Below, one piece after another: positions 6,071 through 9,857 of a DNA stretch of 9,857 nt. The position numbers and the translations under genes were made by a program. Below the pieces are notes generated by a model. That model ran no database searches. It was not told the origin of the DNA and was given only the letters and a program-made list of their open reading frames with translations. The stretch comes from Verrucomicrobiota bacterium (lineage in GTDB: Bacteria > Chlamydiota > Chlamydiia > Chlamydiales > FEN-1388), in the NCBI GenBank assembly GCA_018239705.1, contig JAFEGS010000616.1, positions 1 through 9,857 on the forward strand. Reading direction: 5' to 3'. Numbering within the stretch: position 1 is the first letter of the stretch; each line of letters opens with the position of its first letter.

Positions 6071-7362
6071 GCCAAGTCGCCGTAAAAAAAATGGATCTTC
6101 TAAGCATGTTTTTCTTGAGCCTCAACTGTATTGTGGGCTCAGGTCTCTTTTTGCTCCCCGGACAGGTTGCTGCTGTATGCGGTAACTGGGGGCTCGTATT
6201 CTATGTGGTAGTGGCTCTTATGATCTTGGCTCTCGGCTGGTGCTATGCGATGTGCTCAAGACTCTACACGCGAAATGGCGGTCCCTATCTCTATGCAAAA
6301 GAGGCATTTGGTGATTTTATTGGCTTTGAAGTTGGGCTTATTCGATGTGTGGTAAGTAGTACTGCCTGTGCATCGCTTACAAGCGGCTGTGTGGTTGCGC
6401 TTGGCTCTCTCTGTCCGCTCCTACTTGAAACGCCCATAAAGCAGTGCCTTATTATCTCCCTTATTGGCGGACTCTCGCTTCTCAACCTCTTTGGAACCAA
6501 TGTAATTAAAAATTTAAGTAATGTGATTACAGTTTCAAAACTCCTATTAGTGATCTGCTTTATTGGTTTTGGCCTGTTTGCCATCCAGCCGGAATATCTT
6601 TTCGCCCTGGCAGATACTCCTCCAATACCCAGCATGGCAGCATGTAGCACTGCGGTATTAATCATTTTTTATGCCTTTAATGGCTTTGAGGTGGTCTCTT
6701 TTATTGCTGCGGAAACCGATAACCCCAAGAGAAACATACCTATAGCGCTGATGAGTGGGATTATCTGCAGTTCGATCCTCTATTTTATCATTCAGTCGAT
6801 CTGCATAGGCGTACTGGGCGATAGCCTCTCTTCAAGCGCCTCTCCTATTATGGATGTGGCGGAAGCTGCAGGCGGCGGTTTTGCAAAGTTGTTTGTCTTT
6901 ATTGCCATGCTGATATCGATCGGTGGTGTGCTTGTTGTCTCATCATTTACAACTCCAAGAACCTTTGCGGCGTTAGCACAAGAGCAAAAAATTCTTTTGT
7001 CTCTTGCAAAGCAAAATAGCTATGGCGCCCCATCACTTGCCATTGCCTTTTCTATGGCTATTACGTGCGTGGTTGCGCTCTCCGGCACTTTTGTGGAGTT
7101 AGTGACTATCAGTGTCATTTCTCGATTTGTACAGCACATCAGCACAACGGCAGCCCTCTTTGCCTTTGAGAAAAAGGGCATGATGCAGCCATTTACAGCC
7201 CCCTGGAAGAGAGCGATACCGATTTTTGCCCTTGCGAGCATGGTGTGGCTTTTGTCTCAGGCCGAAGGATATCAGGTCATCTGTGGTCTTGGAGTGCTTG
7301 TGCTGGGCGTGCCGCTCTATTTTATACAGAAACAGTGGGCAGCCAAGGAATTGCAAACCTAG
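6067..7362 (+). CDS. APC superfamily amino acid permease
   Basis: A 431-residue, roughly 12-helix inner-membrane transporter. Helix 1 carries the substrate-binding glycine motif IVGSGLFLLPG (22-32). Helix 6 and the following loop carry YAFNGFEVVSFIAAETDNPKRNIP (202-225), the signature of the APC amino acid/polyamine/organocation family. Helix 10 may include the region at about 345-365, and the C-terminal helix ends near 420. The substrate cannot be read from the sequence; basic amino acids, glutamate/GABA-type compounds and polyamines are all within the family's range. Coupling by ATGA overlap to a gamma-glutamyl hydrolase suggests import of a gamma-glutamyl or related amide for intracellular hydrolysis. 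It is the last gene of its operon, with a hairpin terminator overlapping its stop codon. It is unusually rich in cysteine (about 15). Confidence 0.9.
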   Translation: MSQVAVKKMDLLSMFFLSLNCIVGSGLFLLPGQVAAVCGNWGLVFYVVVALMILALGWCYAMCSRLYTRNGGPYLYAKEAFGDFIGFEVGLIRCVVSSTACASLTSGCVVALGSLCPLLLETPIKQCLIISLIGGLSLLNLFGTNVIKNLSNVITVSKLLLVICFIGFGLFAIQPEYLFALADTPPIPSMAACSTAVLIIFYAFNGFEVVSFIAAETDNPKRNIPIALMSGIICSSILYFIIQSICIGVLGDSLSSSASPIMDVAEAAGGGFAKLFVFIAMLISIGGVLVVSSFTTPRTFAALAQEQKILLSLAKQNSYGAPSLAIAFSMAITCVVALSGTFVELVTISVISRFVQHISTTAALFAFEKKGMMQPFTAPWKRAIPIFALASMVWLLSQAEGYQVICGLGVLVLGVPLYFIQKQWAAKELQT

Positions 7363-7384
7363 GAAGAGGCTCCTCCTAGGTTTT
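7355..7384 (+). terminator. Hairpin terminator after the permease gene, probably bidirectional
   Basis: The arms AAACCTAGGAAGA (7355-7367) and TCCTCCTAGGTTT (7371-7383) pair at 12 of 13 positions with the 3-base loop GGC, followed by a fourth T at 7384. The left arm includes the permease TAG stop. It also lies just after the stop of the minus-strand gene ending at 7392, where the hairpin is preceded by A-rich and followed by T-rich sequence, so it could serve both converging genes. The T tract is short (four). Confidence 0.75.
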
Positions 7385-7391
7385 AAAATAC

Positions 7392-7673
7392 TTAATGCTT
7401 CCCTAAGGACAATTTCTTTGCCTTGAAAAAGTATTCGCGTGTTTTTCCTGATCCAGTATCAACTTTTACTTTTATACGACCATCTTTTGTTTTTTTGATG
7501 GAATGTATTAATTTTTTACTTTTCCCAGGTTTTAGCGAATCAGCAGCCAGTTTTAAACCCAGCTTTGCAATCTTTTTTGTTTGCGCTATCTCTCCCTTGT
7601 GTGACTTGGAGTAGGAAGCGATTTTGTCTAAAAGATGCGAAAGCTCTTTAGTATGTATTTTATGAATACCCAT
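7392..7673 (-). CDS. Small, very basic protein of unknown function
   Basis: A 93-residue protein beginning MGIHKIHTKELSHLL. It contains 23 Lys and 2 Arg against 7 acidic residues, so it is strongly basic. It appears to have two to three amphipathic helices (about 8-60) and then a probable beta hairpin (DGRIKVKVDTGSGKTREYFF, 64-83). There is no signal peptide, membrane helix or cysteine. I chose the ATG at 7673 rather than the one four codons upstream because ATGAGG sits six bases before it, while the upstream ATG has no ribosome site. I do not recognise the family. Its charge suggests nucleic-acid or ribosome binding, but this is inference. It lies downstream of the methyltransferase on the same strand and converges on the permease gene. 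Confidence 0.65.
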   Translation of the reverse strand: MGIHKIHTKELSHLLDKIASYSKSHKGEIAQTKKIAKLGLKLAADSLKPGKSKKLIHSIKKTKDGRIKVKVDTGSGKTREYFFKAKKLSLGKH

Positions 7674-7704
7674 AATAAACCTCATTAATATTACACAGCG
7701 CGGG

Positions 7705-7733
7705 ATTCTATCACTGAGGGAGCATTTTATGCA
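7705..7733 (-). promoter_or_regulatory. Weak candidate promoter of the small basic protein gene
   Basis: On the minus strand TAGAAT (7710-7705; 5 of 6 to the -10 consensus) lies about 30 bases upstream of the ATG. A poor -35 (TGCATA, 3 of 6) sits 17 bases further up. The gene might instead be transcribed through from the methyltransferase gene 63 bases upstream, since no convincing terminator separates them. Confidence 0.3.
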
Positions 7734-7748
7734 CTAGGATGCTGCATA

Positions 7749-8432
7749 TTATTTCGGTGTCACTACAAGTTTTGCCCTTGCAGAGGGGTCTGCAGGAATC
7801 AAGTAGAAGGCATTGTAGGCATCAAATGTCTTTTCTAGCTTCCTTTTTACATAGGCGTAGGAGCACTCATGCTCTCCATATGAATCGTAGGGAATGTCGG
7901 GTCTTCCGGGAACTTTGACGTCGTCTACCACAATAATGCAGTGCTGGTGATGCGTTTTGCTGATTGCTTCGATCTCATCGAGTAAGGGCCAGTAGTTTTC
8001 CCAATGGGCATCGAGATAGAAGAGAATAAAGCGATCTTTGAGAGAGGGAAGTATGTTGGTTAGGACCTTTTGAGAGCTACCTAAATGGAACTGGATGTTC
8101 TGTAGAGAAGACAATTCCTTTTTAGCAATATCTAGAAAGTGGGAGTTGTTGTCTATGGTGTGGACCTCTTCAAACAGCTTTGCAAAAAATGCAGTCGAGC
8201 CTCCTTCAAAGGTGCCGGTTTCGATCACTGTTGTGATTGGGTAGGATTGCTTAAGCATCTCAAAAAAGAGGCCAAGCTCTGCTGCGCTATTGAAGGCACG
8301 CTTGCCAGAGGCAATATCAGCAGGCTGCTCAGGAGGTTGTGCTGCTCTGAACTGAAGAGATGCAATTGATGCGGTACTCTCAAAGGAGATACCAGACAAA
8401 AAAATGATAGAAATCACGAAATATTTGAACAT
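7749..8432 (-). CDS. Class I SAM-dependent methyltransferase-like protein with N-terminal signal peptide
   Basis: A 227-residue protein whose body has the Rossmann methyltransferase layout of the Methyltransf_24 type. Motif I is VIETGTFEGGST (69-80, binds the S-adenosylmethionine amino acid end), the acidic residue after strand 2 is in HTID (Asp94), strand 4 is FYLDAHWENYWPLLDEI (Asp141), and strand 5 is IIVVDDVKVPGRPDIPYDSYG (Asp170/171, possibly metal binding as in sugar or macrolide O-methyltransferases). Unusually, residues 1-23 form a signal peptide: MFKYF, then a hydrophobic VISIIFLSGISF, then a small-residue cleavage region STASIAS. Export of a SAM-dependent enzyme is odd because SAM is cytoplasmic. 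The ATG at 8432 is preferred because AGGAGG lies five bases upstream; a GTG two codons earlier has no spacing. The target molecule is unknown. Confidence 0.8.
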   Translation of the reverse strand: MFKYFVISIIFLSGISFESTASIASLQFRAAQPPEQPADIASGKRAFNSAAELGLFFEMLKQSYPITTVIETGTFEGGSTAFFAKLFEEVHTIDNNSHFLDIAKKELSSLQNIQFHLGSSQKVLTNILPSLKDRFILFYLDAHWENYWPLLDEIEAISKTHHQHCIIVVDDVKVPGRPDIPYDSYGEHECSYAYVKRKLEKTFDAYNAFYLIPADPSARAKLVVTPK

Positions 8433-8482
8433 CAGCACCTCCTAGAAAGGCCGAGTGTACGTAAAAGCTCAATATGTGACTA

Positions 8483-8508
8483 GTACAAAAATCTTCTGTT
8501 TGGTACAA
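8483..8508. repeat. Pair of GTACAA direct repeats, 20 bp apart, in the divergent intergenic region
   Basis: GTACAA occurs at 8483-8488 and again at 8503-8508, exactly two helical turns apart and just upstream of the TATAAT at 8515. The spacing places both sites on the same face of the DNA, as activator sites often are. On the minus strand they read TTGTAC and could double as poor -35 boxes for the methyltransferase gene. The repeat is short and could be chance. Confidence 0.3.
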
Positions 8509-8514
8509 GCCAGC

Positions 8515-8520
8515 TATAAT
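8515..8520 (+). promoter_or_regulatory. Consensus -10 box of the ankyrin-like gene, without a good -35
   Basis: A perfect TATAAT lies 22 bases before the ATG at 8543. The hexamer 17 bases upstream (TCTTCT) is a poor -35, so an activator may be needed. GGAGG at 8532-8536 gives a strong ribosome site six bases before the ATG. Confidence 0.5.
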
Positions 8521-8542
8521 TAATACCATACGGAGGATACTC

Positions 8543-9472
8543 ATGGGTATGTCAACAAGACCGACTTCTTCGAGAGCTTTGAATCTTCATGCTCAACCGG
8601 CAGCGGTAAAGGGCAAAGTGTTTACCACTGTCGATAATGGAAAGCTTCACGTAGCTGTTGGAAACCGCTATGTAGGTGCTATAGATAGCTATAATAATTG
8701 CGTCTCACGCTTTGTTGCCAACCTGTTTGGATGGTCAGAGCAGGTCGCCATCAATGGGAAGGTGCGTCACGTCGAACGAGAAGAGTACATTAGATTTCTA
8801 AACGAAAATACCGTCTACAATGATGTCTGTGCAGATAATATTAAAAATTATGTCGATTTCAACGCCTTAAAAATTGAGCCAATGGAAGATAAAGGCACGA
8901 TGCGACAAAACATCAGCCAGTACAAGGCTAATTACCTCTTTCAAAAACTGGCTTCAGCAATAGTTGACAAGGCCGATTACGAAAAGGCGAAAAAGCTTGT
9001 CGGTAAAGGGGCTGATCTCGACCGCTTCTTTTGGGTACGAGAAGGCCAAGGGATCTCTTTTACTACTCTTACAGCTGGTTTATCCAAGAAAAATGCCCTT
9101 GAGTTCCAAGCTGGGCGCTATACACCGCTCCTCTATGCGGCAGTAGTGAATAACAAGTCCTTTGCAGAATATCTCGACTCTTTTGGCGCCGATTGCAGTG
9201 CTCAGGGAGAGACCTTGAAGTTCAAGCGAAAAATTGTTGGAGTGAGTCCAGGCGGCACAGTAGTGCGAACAACAGAAAGTGATAGCCATATTCAGCAAAG
9301 GGTGGAAACAAGCACCATACTGGACATGCAAGATATCACGGTGCCTCAGTACTACATCCAGTGCAACCCGGATGACTACTCAGTACTCTGGACTGAAAAT
9401 AGAGAGCCAAAAATCATTAACAACTATGACTGCTCTCAGGTGCGCTACAGCACAAACCTGATTAGAAAATAG
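8543..9472 (+). CDS. Hypothetical protein with weak ankyrin-like repeats
   Basis: A 309-residue soluble protein with no signal peptide or membrane helix. Two segments read like degenerate ankyrin repeats: a helical pair ending AKKLVGKGADLDR (about 132-161), and GRYTPLLYAAVVNNKSFAEYLDSFGADCS (191-219), which has the TPLxxAA...GAD pattern. They are separated by a non-repeat insert. The Ser/Thr/Arg-rich N-terminus (MGMSTRPTSSRALN) resembles the disordered leaders of type III secreted effectors, but this is not diagnostic. The C-terminal third (about 225-309) is beta-rich with no recognised domain. Ankyrin proteins are common in amoeba-associated chlamydiae and often act on host proteins; that role here is inference. 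The gene has a perfect -10 box and GGAGG ribosome site. It is divergent from the exported methyltransferase gene, sharing a 110-base regulatory region. Confidence 0.75.
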   Translation: MGMSTRPTSSRALNLHAQPAAVKGKVFTTVDNGKLHVAVGNRYVGAIDSYNNCVSRFVANLFGWSEQVAINGKVRHVEREEYIRFLNENTVYNDVCADNIKNYVDFNALKIEPMEDKGTMRQNISQYKANYLFQKLASAIVDKADYEKAKKLVGKGADLDRFFWVREGQGISFTTLTAGLSKKNALEFQAGRYTPLLYAAVVNNKSFAEYLDSFGADCSAQGETLKFKRKIVGVSPGGTVVRTTESDSHIQQRVETSTILDMQDITVPQYYIQCNPDDYSVLWTENREPKIINNYDCSQVRYSTNLIRK

Positions 9473-9479
9473 TTAATTT

Positions 9480-9526
9480 TTGCAAAATAAAAAACAATTA
9501 TGTTATAACTACTGCGTAATTATAAT
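9480..9526 (+). promoter_or_regulatory. AT-rich promoter region of the gene at 9544
   Basis: Two overlapping candidates are visible. TTGCAA (9480-9485) with an 18-base spacer to TATAAC (9504-9509) has a TG one base upstream, giving an extended -10. A perfect TATAAT lies at 9521-9526 without a good -35. The second would leave only about ten bases of leader before the ATG at 9544. No GC-rich terminator for the preceding gene is visible between 9473 and 9543. Confidence 0.45.
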
Positions 9527-9543
9527 ATTTTTGTTTTTTATTT

Positions 9544-9857
9544 ATGCAATTAGAAAATCTTTACCCATCTGAGTTTGATGGGTGGCCAATAAAATTTAGC
9601 GAAGTACATCAGTTTGTTGAGGAGCTAGAAGCAGAGGGTCTTGCTTTAGCTGACGCCTGCACGTGGAGAATTTGGCAAGTATATAACACCTTTGTTGAAG
9701 AGACACAATATCAACAGTGGCACAATCTCTCCATGCACAGAATGGGGCCACAATACCCTGAATTGTTCGATGCCCAAGATGTTCAAATGGGTGCAGGAAG
9801 AAACTATCTTTTATTTTCTTGTCCGACAACTGCAGCAAAGACAGCGCTTGTATTTGA
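9544..9857 (+). CDS. Unrecognised protein, N-terminal 104 residues, cut by window end
   Basis: An open frame starts at ATG 9544 and runs without a stop to the end of the window (104 codons plus two bases). The protein begins MQLENLYPSEFDGWPIKFSE, has an acidic helical stretch (VHQFVEELEAEGLALADA), and continues through TWRIWQVYNTFVEE, MHRMGPQYPELFDAQ and NYLLFSCPTTAAKTALVF. It is rich in Trp, Tyr and Phe and lacks a signal peptide. There is no Shine-Dalgarno; the leader is all A/T, so either initiation is leader-independent or the real start is further downstream. Codon choice looks like that of the neighbouring genes, and the frame has good amino-acid texture, which supports it being real. 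I do not recognise a family. It may belong with the ankyrin-like gene 71 bases upstream as lineage-specific accessory DNA. Confidence 0.6.
   Translation, partial: MQLENLYPSEFDGWPIKFSEVHQFVEELEAEGLALADACTWRIWQVYNTFVEETQYQQWHNLSMHRMGPQYPELFDAQDVQMGAGRNYLLFSCPTTAAKTALVF

Noticed and set aside
6291..6665. 124-residue minus-strand frame inside the permease gene
   Set aside because: It lies wholly within a well-supported transporter gene, has no ribosome site and no recognisable domain.
7686..7748. Terminator between the methyltransferase and the small basic protein genes
   Set aside because: Only 4-5 bp stems (GCAT/ATGC) without a T tract can be drawn, so termination here is not supported.

Overview
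The window reads as a chromosomal segment of a member of the Chlamydiota, most likely one of the amoeba-associated 'environmental' lineages. Three things support this. The left end carries the chlamydial V-type ATPase order, subunit E then a DUF2764-type protein then subunit A. There is a UhpC-type sugar-phosphate antiporter of the kind intracellular chlamydiae use to draw on host metabolites. The right end holds taxon-restricted proteins (a weak ankyrin-like protein, an exported methyltransferase, a small basic protein) typical of accessory chlamydial DNA. Species cannot be assigned from the sequence alone.

Layout, left to right. (1) 1-1508, minus strand: start of atpA, a DUF2764 protein and atpE, tightly packed with an ATGA stop/start overlap and a good sigma70-like promoter upstream of atpE. 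(2) 1620-3047, plus strand: a 475-residue protein with an acidic UPF0158-like N-terminal half, an AT-hook and a long Lys/Ala/Pro histone-H1-like tail. It converges with tpx (3044-3544, minus); the two genes share four bases and a terminator-like hairpin. (3) 3625-3823: a striking 199-bp imperfect palindrome made of degenerate 9-mers, filling the gap between tpx and the stop codon of uhpC. (4) 3823-5163, minus: uhpC. (5) 5300-7362, plus: a class I glutamine-amidotransferase-like (peptidase C26) hydrolase translationally coupled to an APC amino-acid permease, ending in a hairpin terminator. (6) 7392-8432, minus: a 93-residue very basic protein and a methyltransferase-fold protein with an N-terminal signal peptide. 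(7) 8543-9857, plus: an ankyrin-like protein and the start of an unrecognised gene that runs off the end of the window.

How the genes fit together: the ATPase cluster handles ion-gradient energetics. uhpC imports hexose phosphate in exchange for phosphate. The hydrolase/permease pair probably imports and cleaves a gamma-glutamyl or related amide. tpx is a peroxide defence enzyme. The right-hand genes look like lineage-specific proteins, some possibly exported or aimed at the host. The strongest candidate for something undescribed is the T-depleted / A-depleted inverted repeat at 3625-3823. Next come the UPF0158/AT-hook/H1-tail protein and the exported methyltransferase.
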